This document shows, in pieces, positions 11,501 to 22,647 of a stretch of 64,000 nt of DNA. Origin of the DNA: Zygnema cylindricum. Lineage: Eukaryota; Streptophyta; Zygnematophyceae; Zygnematales; Zygnemataceae. The translations under genes and the position numbers were made by a program. The notes under the pieces are model-generated. The model did not search any database and was not told where the DNA came from. It saw nothing but the letters and a program-made list of their open reading frames with translations. The first letter of the stretch is position 1; the number at the start of each line of letters is the position of its first letter. The stretch spans positions 1-64,000 of the forward strand of contig JBBHKE010000146.1 in NCBI GenBank assembly GCA_037447655.1, in the 5' to 3' direction.

Positions 11501-12822
11501 ACTTGTAGTCAGATTTCCTTCTGTTAGAATCCTTTTAAGTATAGCCGCAGCGGAGGATATAGAAGTACACCAGATTGACATTAACGGCCTTTTGTACGGA
11601 GAGTTGGAAGAAGAAATTTACATGAGGCGACCAGAAGGATTCGTAGAAAGTGGGGAAAAAAACAAGGTTTGTAAACTGATAAAATCACTCTTTGGGCTGA
11701 AACAAGCCCAGCGACAATGAGATATATAAAGCTAGCCGAATTTATGAATTTTTTAGGGTATATCAGAATAAGTTCAGATCACTCTATATATTTATTTGAG
11801 GAGACAGTGGAGTGATATTGATTGCTATTTATGTGGATGATTTGTTCGTCTTAAGCAAGTCGTTAGATAAAATAAACAAACTAAAACGGGATCTTAGAAG
11901 CAGTTTTGATATGAAAGATCTCGGCGAGGCAAAGTATATTTTGGGAATTCAGATGGAGAGAGAAAGAGGGAATAGAATTATAAGACTCACTCAAAAAGAA
12001 GCAATCATTAATATGCTAAAAAAAATTCAGATGGAAAAGGAAAACGGATGTACTATTCATATGGATTTGAAGAAAGTGAGTGAGGGGAGTGAAGAGAGAG
12101 GAATATTGATCATTAATGATGAGATGGATGATATAGAAAGAAAATTTATGGAAAATATTCCTGATCGGCAAATTGTAGGCAGTTTACTTTATTTTATGAA
12201 CTGTACCCGTTCGGATATAGCTGCAGCTATATGTGTCCTTAGTAGAAGTCTAAATGAACCAAGAAAGTGAGACTATGAGGCTGCCAAAAGGGTAATGAGG
12301 TATCCGGTGGGGACTAGGGAATTATGGTTGCATTTGGGAGAGAAGCACACTGACATCACCACCTGGAGTGATGCCAGTTATGGAGATGTGCCTTTAAGGC
12401 GGTGTACGACTGGATATGTGTTGCAAATTGGATCCGGTGCATGTTGTTGAAGTAGCAAGCAACAAAAAGTAGTTGCTCAGTCCACTTTGGAGGCTGAACA
12501 CATGGCTTCTTGTGTTGCCACCAAAGATTTAATGTGGGTTAAATCTCTTCTTAAAGAACTTGGGTTCATGAAGTCTGGAACTCAAAATGTTTTTTGTGAT
12601 AATCAAGTTGCTCTCTATTGCAGCTAATCCGAAACATCACTTCAAAGTTAAGCATATAGATATTAGACTAAGCTTGGTCAAAGAGAAGGTTGAAAATATA
12701 ATTATTAAATTGGTTCATAAAACTGATAGAGAAATGATTGCAGACATGATGACAAAACCAGTGCCTTCCCCTAAGTTGATTTATTGCAGAGAAAATTGTG
12801 GATTAAAATTAAAAAGTGACTA
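8508..12822 (+). pseudogene. Element B gag-pol polyprotein, degenerate
   Basis: The domains come in copia order. The gag N-terminus has LPIFDGSDFMYW. A zinc knuckle CHFCKKPGHYMADC lies near 9439-9480. The protease is near 9710-9740, where the usual DSG is ESG. Integrase follows with HKRLGHVH and CSGCAQGK of the zinc domain and DLVHTDVWGP, KSDNGKEY and NLEQNGVAE of the catalytic core. RT has DINGLLYGELEEE and YVDDLFVLSKS near 11830, then RNase H ending KPVPSPK and CGLKLKSD at 12822. Several stops and frameshifts break it (for example 8843, 9045, 10423, 10548, 10818, 12268). The longest open stretch (9327-10424) covers the zinc knuckle to integrase. A 3' end of gag-pol next to a polypurine tract at 12823-12836 supports the limits. 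Confidence 0.92.
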
Positions 12823-12836
12823 AGAATTAAGGGGAG

Positions 12837-13197
12837 TGTTGAAAAGAGGTAATTAATAATTCACTTCTCTATTTTAGTTTTACTTTAAAGAAAGAGAGTG
12901 AGGATCAAAGGCACGCCATGGCTGCCGCCGTATTTAGAAAGTGGCAGATTTTGAAGTAGAGGATATTTTACTAAAATGTTGCCTAAGTCCAGATTTGAAC
13001 CTGGGTCTATAAAATACTATAAAGACATACGCCTTAACCATTTAGGCTTTAGCGAAGCGATACACGTGTCCGGTTTTAAAGATATATAAACATTAACGCA
13101 ACAGCTAATTAACAGCAAACTAACCAAAAGAAGCAATTCATGCATGTACGCGAATCTGAACCGTGTAAAATATGTTTTGATCGGACGGCCGGCATTG
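12837..13197 (+). mobile_element. Element B 3' LTR, truncated
   Basis: It starts TGTTGAAAAGAGGTAATTAA after AATTAAGGGGAG and follows the 5' LTR at 7618 closely. At 13197, after CGGCCGGCATTG, it switches abruptly to the end of a class IV LTR. The promoter half of the LTR is missing. Confidence 0.82.
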
Positions 13198-13280
13198 TGG
13201 TTGTGGCTTGAAGTGGGTTAGTTAAATACTATCTAGAGGCTTCTTGTATTCTGTGGTCCAATGGTGGACACATAATTGCA
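13198..13280 (+). mobile_element. End of a class IV LTR
   Basis: This matches, in reverse complement, the end of the element F LTR at 58933-59020 (GGGTTAGTTAAATACTATCT, GTGGTCCAATGG). It leads into a PBS and class IV gag. The joint at 13197/13198 looks like LTR-LTR recombination or a deletion between elements. Confidence 0.75.
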
Positions 13281-13295
13281 AGTTATGGGCCCACC
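13281..13295 (+). promoter_or_regulatory. Primer-binding site (initiator tRNA-Met anticodon arm), class IV
   Basis: AGTTATGGGCCCACC follows the LTR end ATAATTGCA. The ATG at 13285 starts the gag reading frame. Confidence 0.7.
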
Positions 13296-14590
13296 CTCTA
13301 GGGTGCCCACCTTCAATGGATCTGGGTTCATCTATTGGGAAGCCATGATGATGGGAGCTTTGTGCGAAAAACGATACTGGGGTATCGTTAGTGGACAAGT
13401 GAAACGTCCACCTTCGGGAACTCCACCAAGATTTGGAGGAGTAAGGTTTCCGGTAGCAACGGCTGCCTCAGCGGAGGAGGCGGATGATGGGGACAGCAGT
13501 GTGTCCGAAAAGGGAAAAAGGAAGGAGACACCCCTACCTCCTATTGCCATAGTCCCGGGAGCGGCGACCGTGAAGACCGCGGAGAACGATACTCAAATGT
13601 GGGAGGATGTAAACATGGCTGCCAAAAACTTCATTCTGAGGCACCTCACTCAAGCTTTGGCCACTCCTCATCTTTACATTTAAAAGGCCGAGGAGTTATG
13701 GGTGAGTTTGGTGGAGATTTATAGAGCAGGAACTATTCAGGAGCTCTAGTTGGCTGAGCAAAAACTACACCGCCAATCGCTATTAGCGTTCTGTACGCTA
13801 ATCCCGTCCCGCTTTTTTTATTTTTTATTCTCAAATAGAATTATCCACACTATTTAAAAAAAGCCCTAATTCCTAATTAGAGTAATCGATTTCTTCCAAA
13901 ATTTCCAAATTCCCAATTAGTGTACACCACGCTAAATAATAGTATACGCTAATAAAACGTACACGCTAATAGCGATTGGCGGTGTAGTGAGTTACACTTA
14001 CAAAGGAGGAAAGATGTTAGATTACTGTAATGATCTTTCTTGTTTGTATATGGAGATGGAAAGTGCCGGATTGACAGGTACAATGAAAATGAAAGTTAAC
14101 ACCCTTATCATGAAGTTACCAGAAGAGTACGAGAACATAGTGTACCGAGTACAGGAAATGGCAGATAGTTCATAGAAATGGAACACAGTGGTAAGGATGA
14201 TACTTGTGCAGGAAAACACAATCGAGATTAGAAGAGGAAGAAAGAGCATTCAAGCTCTACCAGCAGGGGGGGACCGATGGGGGAAGGACCCGAAGAAACC
14301 GTACAAAGGGGAAAGAGATCATTCTGGAGGACTAAGGCCCCCAAAGGGTCTTTGTCATTTTTGCAAAAAGCCGGGACACTTCATCGTATATTGTGTCTAG
14401 CTGTCGGAGTTGAGGCTCCTAGAAAACCGTGGAGGGGGTTCTTTCGGAGGGAAGAAAAAGGCACTTGTTGTTACAAAAGTGACAGGAGAAACCGAGGATT
14501 AGTCTTCTGAGGAGGATGGGGAGCTTCTTCTTTACAAGAATCTGGTGGAGAAGGAGATCCCTCGAAGACAGAAATGTGCCCTAGGAGCGT
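13285..14590 (+). pseudogene. Copia gag-protease fragment, class IV
   Basis: This gag is closely related to that of element F: MGPPSRVPTFNGSGF at the start, then NDTQMWEDVNMAAKNFIL, and a zinc knuckle CHFCKKPGHFIVYC near 14355-14396. Stops occur at 13681, 13747, 14173, 14398 and 14500. A 217-bp MITE interrupts it at 13768-13984. It ends at 14590 after RRQKCALGA, just before the protease motif, where it meets minus-strand gag of element D. Confidence 0.88.
13768..13984. mobile_element. MITE with 22-bp perfect terminal inverted repeats and TA target duplication
   Basis: The ends are CACCGCCAATCGCTATTAG and its exact reverse complement (22 bp match in all), flanked by TA at 13766 and 13985. Removing the element and one TA restores the length and frame of the gag sequence seen uninterrupted in element F (minus strand near 63790). 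It has no coding capacity. TA duplication and short length fit a non-autonomous Tc1/mariner-type element. A related copy is at 42070-42264. Confidence 0.88.
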
Positions 14591-15184
14591 TTTCGTACTC
14601 ATCTGGGAGTTTCATGAGTAGTGTATTAATCTTTCTCTCCTCGGATTCTACATAACCCGCACTAGCAAGCTCAACATATAACGCAGCAATATCATTACAA
14701 AACTATATCATGTTATCGCCTTTATAAACATAGGCCTCTATTTCTTATTTTACTAACAGCTGCCTCTTGATAGTATCACTCTTATAAATCTAACTTAGTG
14801 TTTCCCAGATCTCCAAAGACTTGGTTAGACTTGAAAGAATGATAGCTATGGACTTAGACACGTTTCTAAGTATGAGATGTTTTGCTATAGTATTTTTATA
14901 CTCCCAAATTTTACTATCATTTTCTTCAGTTTTACTTATAACCCCTCTAAGTGGAGCTGTGGCGGAGAGCTTAGCTCCCCTCAGCATAAGTGTCCCTTTA
15001 TCCTTCTCCCCTTACCCCCTTTCCATGGCAATATTTTTCCCTTCACCTTCCGTTGCAATTAAAATACGGCTGGTTTTCTAGGAAGCCCCAGATGATTCTC
15101 CGTATTGAGTTCCTCCAAAGCCCAATGGCGGACACCTCAATTGTCCCGAAACAATTCCCCATAAATACTTTTCGAAAAGCAACC
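14591..15184 (-). pseudogene. Element D gag, downstream part
   Basis: Reading the minus strand from 15184: LFEKYLWGIVSGQLRCPP and GFGG are typical of this gag family. They are followed by ENDSKIWEYKNTIAKHLIL, SLEIWETLS and, near 14600, MKLPDEYEN. There are several stops (for example near 15081 and 14987). The N-terminal part of the same gag is at 21324-21394, on the far side of element C. The fragment stops at 14591 against the class IV gag. Confidence 0.85.
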
Positions 15185-16084
15185 TGTTGAAAAGAGGTAA
15201 TTAATAGTTCACTTCTATAGTTTAGTTAGAATGTAAAGAGAGAGAAAGAGAGAACCAAAGGCACGCTATGGCTGCCGCGTCATTTAGGAGGGAGAACGAA
15301 ATAGAAGGTATTTTACTATTTATAGCAAAATACTGCCTCTAGCCGGATTTGAATCAGGGACTACAAAATACTATTTAGACCTTAGCCTTATCCATTAAAG
15401 CATTAACGAAACGATATACGTATTATGTTTCACGCATATTTAACTATTTGTTCAATGGGCTAATTTGCAGCAGACTAACGAAAACACGCATTAATCAATT
15501 CATGCATGGAAGCGAATCGAAGTCGCATAAATACAAATGATCGGACGGCCACAATTGCAACCGCCACCCGCAATAAACTTTCGGCGGCCTTTGGGGATAG
15601 CGTCAAGCGACGCCACGTGGCACCATACTATTGGATACCGGAGAAGATGGGAGGAGGAACCATGGATCCCGTTTTGACAGGAGTCACTTTGAAAGCCATG
15701 TCGTACAATGGCCGTACAATAAGTACATCGCCTAATGTACCTTCTTGTACTATATAGTGTTTCTATTGGACTAGGGTTTAGTAGTAGGCAGTCGTAAGTA
15801 GTCAGACCAGGACTTAGTGAAATTTTGGTACCTCTCTCTAAGAGAGCTTGTAACTATAAAGGTCATCTTTGACCAGCCATAACTTGCTGCTCAGGGGAGC
15901 AAATTCAGTGATTCTTTTTGCGTTTGACTCAAGGGAGTCTTGTCCTCACGAGGGTGAGAGTGGTCAGAATATTTGTGTGCCTGGGCGGCGATTATTCAGC
16001 GGGAAAGTAGAAGGGGCAAATATTATCCTTGAGGCTTTACATAGGCTGCTCACTCTTTGGGTCAATGGAGACCACAGAATTGCA
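15185..16084 (+). repeat. Element C 5' LTR
   Basis: This class I LTR begins TGTTGAAAAGAGG and ends CACAGAATTGCA. It carries an antisense tRNA-like box (15344-15410), a G-box-like GCCACGTGGC near 15613, and the GTAC cluster plus TATA-like box (15702-15758). Confidence 0.9.
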
Positions 16085-16099
16085 GGTTATGGGCCCACC
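16085..16099 (+). promoter_or_regulatory. Primer-binding site of element C, perfect match to initiator tRNA-Met anticodon arm
   Basis: GGTTATGGGCCCACC starts at the first base after the LTR. All 15 bases are complementary to the GGUGGGCCCAUAACC segment of plant initiator tRNA-Met (recalled sequence), which spans the anticodon CAU. Drosophila copia is known to use a 5' half of the same tRNA. The ATG at 16089-16091 pairs with the anticodon and starts gag. Confidence 0.75.
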
Positions 16100-19000
16100 C
16101 TCTAGGGTGCCCCTATTTGATGGATCAGACTTCCTTTATTGGGAAATGATGATGGAGAAGAACTATTTGAGAAACACCTATGGGGCATAGTGTCAGGACA
16201 AGTTCGATGCCCACCTCAACCTGGGTTTGGAGGAACGCGTTTTTTTGGCACCTCCGCCTCTATAGTAGGTAGAACAGCTGCCACCATCACTGAGGATGAA
16301 GACGAGGAAGGAGAAGAGATTGTCATGGAAGGAGAAATGGGAGGAGTTTCAACTCAAGTGACACCTTTGCCGAAGGCGATACCGGCAGCAACATCACTAG
16401 CAACGGCGACAAGGGTTCAGATCGAAAGATCGGAGTATGAAAAGTAAAACTTCAAAGACAATGTTGCAAAGCTCTTAATTCTTAAAAGTGTAGCAAAGGG
16501 CATTGCCATTTCCCTTATGCACCTCAAATCTTTATCTCAGATTTGGATATCACTAGTTAACAAATATAAGAGTGGATCATTGCAGCAGGTACAGCTGCCA
16601 GAAAACAAGATTGCAACTTATACTTATAAGGGAGGAAGCATGAATAATTATCGCAATGATTTAGGAGCATTATTTGGAGAGCTAAAGAGTGTAGGTAACT
16701 CATGGTATGAGAGACAAAGAGTGATCACATTAATGATGAAACTACCTGAAGAGTATGAGAATATCATTAATCGATTGCAGGACATAGGAGATAGCAATTG
16801 GAATTGGGATAACACAGTGGGAATAATTTTAGTGAAAGAAAGCACCATAGAGCTTAGGAGAGGGAGTCCTAGTGTTCAAGCATTGTCTGCAGGAGCTGAT
16901 TGGCGGAAGGAGGAGAGAGAGAAAGATCCTTATAGAAACTTTGGAGGAAGAGGACAAGGATGTGGCAGATTTGATAGACAGGGGAGAGGAACTTCTCGAG
17001 GAGGATTATGTCACTTCTGCAAGAAACCGGGACACTATATGGCAGATTGTGGCAAACTTGCAGATCTTCGACAAAAAGATAGGCAAGGGAACTCAAGAAA
17101 TGGAGGAAAGAAAAAGGCTTTCCTAACTCAAATTCATGATGAGCAAGAGAACGAAGAAACCGAACAGGAAGAGGAGCTTGAGGAGCTTGAGGAGCTTCTT
17201 CTTAATCCGAAAAACACTGAAAAGCATGTTGACATTCCACGGAGACAAAAGTGTGCTTTCGGAGGTAAGAGGGATCCACCTAAAGATGGGTGGATCATAG
17301 AATCAGGGGCCTCAATGCATATGTGCAAAGATAAAAGGTGGTTCACTAAACTGAGAAAGATCACAACAGTTGAGATAGAGTACGGAGATGGTAGAGTAGA
17401 AACCAGAAGTCTTGTTGGAACTGTTGACTTGAAGGTTCTCGTTAATGGAAAGGCCTCAATTGTAACACTCTCAGAAGTTCTTTAATTTTCACAGCTTAGT
17501 AAGAACTTGGTCTCAACAGCTATCCTAGATGAAAAGGAGTTTGAAACAGGAACTAGGAAAGGAATCTTCACAGCAAGCTTTGATAATGAGGTTTATTTCA
17601 TAGTTGAGAAGGGCAGTAAGGGAATGTTTAGAATTGTGCTTTGCAATGAAAAGAGTGTTCTCTACTCGTGTGCAAGTGAGATGATGCTTTGGCACAAAAG
17701 GTTGGGGCATGTGCATCTAGATAGATAAATGAAAATGAAGAAAAATGGAATAGTGGAGGGTATTACTTTTGAGGATGATGAGACCTTTGATGATTGCAGT
17801 GGATGTGCCCAAGGGAAGATTCATAGACTTGGGGGGAAGAGGTGGATGTTAACTATCACAGATGATTGGTCTAGATACACGAAGGTATACTTTCTCAGAC
17901 ATAAGTCAAAGGTATTGAGATGTTTCAAAGTGTATAAAGTATGGAGTGAAAAACTACACGAAACCTCAATAAAAGAGATAAGAAGTGATAATGGGAAAGA
18001 ATACACCTCAAGGGAATTTGAAGAATATTTTAAAAAATAAGGAATTCATCATGAGAAAACTGTTCGCTATAATCCGGAACAAAATGGAGTAGCACAAAGA
18101 GTGAATAGAACTTTAGGAGATATGTCCAGAAGTATGTTAACTGATAAGAGGATAGGGTTGCAGTTTTGGGCGGAGTCTATGAACTATGCTAATTTCATCA
18201 AAAAAAGAGTTCTAACTTCAGCAAATAATGAGGAAACTCTATATGAGAGGTGGACAGGGAGAAAACCTAATTTGTCTAGTTTGAGAGTGTTCGGAAGTCA
18301 AGTCTACAGTTTGGATTCTGATAAGACTAAATGGAAGTTAGAGGGGAGAGGGAAGCAATGATATCTTGTAGCATATGATGAGAGCACAAAAGGATACCGA
18401 GTGTATGACTTGAAAAAAAAAGATATAATTTTAGTATAACACGTAGTGGTGATGAATGAAGAGAAGTCCATTGATCCATTCAAATATAATAAAGAAGTCA
18501 AAATCAGATTTGAAACGGATCAGTTTTCTGACTTTGACTTTGAAAATGAAGAGAAGGAAAAGGGAGAAAAAGATAAATTTGCAGATTTACTAAAGGAGAA
18601 GGAGGAAAGGACAACATCCGAGGAAACGCCACAATACGAAGTGGAAACCAAAGAGGAACTTGATGAGACACCGGAATTAGAAGATAGAGGAGCTGAAAAT
18701 ATCCCTAAACGAAACCTAAGGATGCCTTCCATACGGGCGTCCAATTTTGAAGGGGGAAGAAGAAGTAATAAACGATTTCAAGAAAGACAAGTAAATAACC
18801 AACTCACAAAGATGTCTCACCCAGATGAACCTCAGACATACTTAAAGGCCATAAACACTCCAAAAAGTAGCCGGTGGATCACAGCTATAAATGAAGAAAT
18901 GGCCTCTATCATGGAAGCCAATACATGGGAGTTGGTAGATTGTCCACCAGACCGAAAACCGATCGGATGTAAGTGGGTTTTTAAACTTAAATTAAACCCG

Positions 19001-20411
19001 GATAATACCATTGAGAGGTACAAAGCTAGGTTAGTTGCAAAAGGATATACTCAAAAAGAGGGGATAGACTACGAAGAAACCTTTGCACCTGTTGTCAGAT
19101 TTCCTTCTGTTAGAATCCTTTTAAGTATAGCCGCAGCGGAGGATATGGAATTCTACCAGATGGATATTAAAACGGCCTTTTTGCACGGAGAGTTGAAAAA
19201 TGAAATTTACATGAGGCAACCGAAAGGATTCGTGGAAAGTGGGGAAGAAAACAAAGTTTGCAAACTGATAAAATCACTCTATGGGCTTAAGCAAGCCCCG
19301 CGACATTGGAATATAAAGCTCGAAAAATTTCTCACAGGTTTGGGGTATATCAGAATTAGTTCAGATCACTCCATATATTTATTTGAGGATGAGGATGGAG
19401 TGATATTTATTGCTATTTATGTGGATGATTTGTTGGTCTTAAGCAAGTCATTAGATAAAATTAACAAACTAAAACGGGGTCTTAGAAGCCGCTTTGACAT
19501 AACATATCACAACGAAGCAAAGTACATTTTGGGAATTCAAATGGAGAGAGATAGAGGGAATAGGATTATAAAACTCACTCAGAAAGAGCAATTGGTAATA
19601 TGCTAGAAAAATTTCAAATGGAGAAAGCAAACGGATGTACTACTCCCATGGATTTGAAGAAAGTGAGTGAGGGGAGTGAAGAGGGAGGAATATTGATCAT
19701 AAATGATGAGATAGTTGAGATAGAAAGAAGATTTATGGAAAATATCCCTTATCGGCATATTATAGGCAGTTTAATATATTTTATGAATTGTACCCGGCCG
19801 GATATAGCTGCAGCCGTAGGAGTCCTCAGCAAGAGTTTAAATGAACCAAGAAAGAGAGACTGAGAGGCCGCCAAAAGGGTGATGAGGTATCTGGTGGGGA
19901 CAAGGGAATTGTGGTTGCATTTGGGAGGGGAGCACACAGACATCACAACCTGGAGTGATGCCACTTATGGAGATGTGCCTTTAAGGCGGTGTATGACTGA
20001 ATATGTGTTGCAAATTGGATCTAGTGCATGCTGTTGGAGTAGCAAGCAACATAAAGTAGTTGCTCAGTCCACTATGGAGGCTGAATACATGGCTTCCTGT
20101 GCTGCTACCAAAGAATTAATGTGGGTGAAATCTCTTCTTGAAGAACTTGGGTTCATGAAGACAGGAACTCAGAATGTTTTTTGTGATAATCAAGCTGCTA
20201 TCTCTATTGCAGCTAATCCGAAACATCACTTCAAAGCTAAGCATATGGATATTAGACTTAGCTTTGTCAGAGAGAAGGTTGAAAATAAAATCATTAAATT
20301 GGTTCATAAAACTGATAAAGAAATGATTGCAGACATGATGACAAACCAGTACCTTCCCCTATGTTGATTTATTGTAGAGAAAACTGTGGATTAAAATTGA
20401 AAAGTGACTAA
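16089..20411 (+). pseudogene. Element C gag-pol polyprotein, degenerate
   Basis: Gag starts MGPPSRVPLFDGSDF. A zinc knuckle CHFCKKPGHYMADC is near 17011-17052. The protease is near 17290-17325 with ESG in place of DSG, as in element B. The integrase zinc domain is near 17695-17825. RT runs 18930-19600 with YVDDLLVLSKS near 19417, and RNase H has TWSDATYGDVP and DNQAAISIAA. Breaks include a stop at 16447, a stop near 17483, TAA at 17726, TAA at 18038, TGA at 18359, TAA at 18437, a frameshift near 19580, TGA at 19861 and a one-base loss near 20345. Thirty residues of integrase, including DLVHTDVWGP with the first catalytic Asp, are missing in frame at about 17830. The open RT stretch 18446-19606 is the longest. 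Confidence 0.92.
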
Positions 20412-20424
20412 GAATTAAGGGGAG

Positions 20425-21323
20425 TGTTGAAAAGAGGTAATTAATAGTTACCTTCTATAGTTTGGTTAGAATGTAAAGAGAGAGAAAAAGAGAACCAAAG
20501 GCACGCCATGGCTGCCGCGTCATTTAGGAGGGAGAATGAAATAGAAGGTATTTTACTATTTATACCAAAATATTGCCTCTAGCCGGATTTGAACCGGGAT
20601 CTACAGAATATTATTTAGACCTTAGCCTTATCCATTAAAGCACTAACGAAACGATATACGTATTATGTTTCACGCATATTTAACTATTTGTTCAACGGGC
20701 TAATTTGCAGCAGACTAACGAAAACACGCATTAATCAATTCATGCATGGAAGCGAATCGAGTCGCATAAATACAAATGATCGGACGGCCACAATTGCAGC
20801 CGCCACCCGCAATAAACTTTCGACGGCCTTTGGGGATAGCGTCATGCGACGCCACGTGGCACCATACTATTGGATACCGGAGAAGATGGGAGGAGGAACC
20901 ATGGATCCCGTTTTGACAGGCGTCACTTTGAAAGCCATGTCGTACAATGGCCGTGAGATAAGTACATCGCCTAATGTACCTTCTTGTACTATATAGTGTT
21001 TCTATTGGACTAGGGTTTAGTAGTAGGCAGTCGTAAGTAGTCAGACCAGGACTTAGTGAAATTTAGGTACCTCTCTCTAAGAGAGCTTGTAACTATAAAG
21101 GTCATCTTTGACCTGCCATAACTTGCTGCTCACGGGAGCAAATTCAGTGATTCTTTTTGCGTTTGACTCAGGGGAGTCTTGTCCTCACGAGGGTGAGAGT
21201 GGTCAGAATATTTGTGTGCCTGGGAGGCGATTATTCAGCGGGAAAGTAGAAGGGGCAAATATTATCCTAGAGGCTTTACATAGGCTGCTCACTCTTTGGG
21301 TCAATGGAGACCACAGAATTGCA
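20425..21323 (+). repeat. Element C 3' LTR
   Basis: This class I LTR starts after the polypurine tract and ends GAATTGCA at 21323, where sequence switches to minus-strand gag of element D. That sharp switch fixes the LTR 3' end for the class. A tRNA-like box (minus) lies at 20583-20641 with a canonical GGTTCAAATCC. Confidence 0.9.
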
Positions 21324-21394
21324 CCCTCCATCGTAAACTCCCAATAAGTGAAGTCTGTTCCATCAAACATAGGCACCGTAGATGGTGGGCCCAT
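21324..21394 (-). pseudogene. Element D gag, N-terminal part
   Basis: The minus strand reads MGPPSTVPMFDGTDFTYW and then FTMEG, the start of the same gag family, and breaks off at the element C 3' LTR. The ATG is within the primer-binding site. The continuation is at 15184 and below. Confidence 0.85.
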
Positions 21395-21398
21395 AACC
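21384..21398 (-). promoter_or_regulatory. Primer-binding site of element D, perfect match
   Basis: The minus strand reads GGTTATGGGCCCACC directly after the LTR end, identical to element C. Confidence 0.75.
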
Positions 21399-22647
21399 GG
21401 AAATTCTATGGGCTCCATTGCCCACAGAATTCGCAGATCTTAAAGAAGCTAATCTAGATAGTGCCGACTCCAAGTTGATATAAACCCAAATTTAAGATCC
21501 CTTCACAATCAAAACCCTAATACAGCTTCACCCCTGTGAAGAGAAGACCTTCTGTGTGCTCAGTTCCACCACAGAATGCAAAGCTTGAATATGTGTATTA
21601 GACAATATTCCCCACTTTGACTTTCCCGCTGAATAAGTGCTACCCTGGCACGCAAAGTCTCTGACCGAGTACAACCTTGAGAAACTTGGACTCCCCTGAG
21701 TCGGCAGCAAAAAGTATCACTGAATTTGCTCACCCGAGCATTAAGTTATGGCTGGTCAAATATGACCTTTATAGTTACAAGCTCTCTTAGAGAGAGATAC
21801 CTAAATATCACTAAGTCTTGGTCTGCCTACTCACGACTACCTACTACTAAACCCTAGTCCAATAAGAACACTATATAGTACAAAAAGGTACAATGGGAGA
21901 TGTACTTATTGTACGACCATTGTACGACATGGTCTACAAGGTGACACTTGTCAAATCGGGAGCCATGGTTCCTCCTCCCATCTTCTCTGATATCAAATAA
22001 TGTGACGCCACGTGAAGTCGCGTGATGCTATCTCTAAATGCGGCCAAAATCTCACTTCGCGTGGCAGCTACAAACACGGTTCAGATTCGCGTAGATGCAT
22101 GAATTGTTCCTCTTCGTTAGTCTAGTGTTAATTAACTGTCACATTAACGTTTATTAATCTTTAAAACCCGTCACGTATATCGTTTCGTTAATGCCTTATT
22201 GGAAAAGGTTGCATCTACAGTTACATCTATAGACCCTGGTTCAAATCTGGTCTAGAGCAGCTTTTGGTTATTTGGTAGTTCTTTAGAATTCTGTACTTGT
22301 ACATTTATAAATACCTATTGTACCCTATGCTTTTCATCGTTGACTCTAAGCTATAGGCTAAAGCTAACGGCTAACAAGGATGGTAGGTACCAGGATCATA
22401 TCTTGAAATGTGGCAGTCCTCTTTGGTACAAACTACGAATTAGCCCATCCTCTTTAGACAACCATGGCTCTAGCTCTCTCTCTGGTCTTCAATGACTGCA
22501 ACAAGTATGGGGACTGGAGAGAGTTGAGCGAGAAGCAGGCTGCCTTTGCTGACTTACTCTATTTATTTTTCCAATACAGACCTAGATTTTGCTGACTTAC
22601 TCTATTTATTTTCCAATACTGACCTAGAAAATACATAAATTTCAACA
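21399..22647 (-). mobile_element. Element D 5' LTR, mosaic of class II and class I
   Basis: On the minus strand it starts TGTTGAAATTTATGTATTTTC (class II style) at 22647 and ends at the PBS. The first about 350 bases and the last about 300 resemble the class II LTR at 25116-26462. The middle (about 21700-22300) resembles class I (CTTTGACCAGCC, GGAGGAGGAACCATGG). It holds two tRNA-like boxes, one at 22193-22250 and one near 22345-22435, as expected for a recombinant. Confidence 0.82.

Larger units (their letters stand above)
15185..21323 (+). mobile_element. Element C: complete copia retrotransposon with both LTRs
   Basis: Two class I LTRs of about 900 bp (15185-16084 and 20425-21323) enclose a PBS, a broken gag-pol and a polypurine tract (AATTAAGGGGAG). 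The LTRs share ends TGTTGAAAAG and ACAGAATTGCA and differ by scattered substitutions. The element sits in the gag of element D, whose two halves continue on either side. The flanking five bases (CAACC and CCCTC) do not form a recognisable target duplication. Confidence 0.9.
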
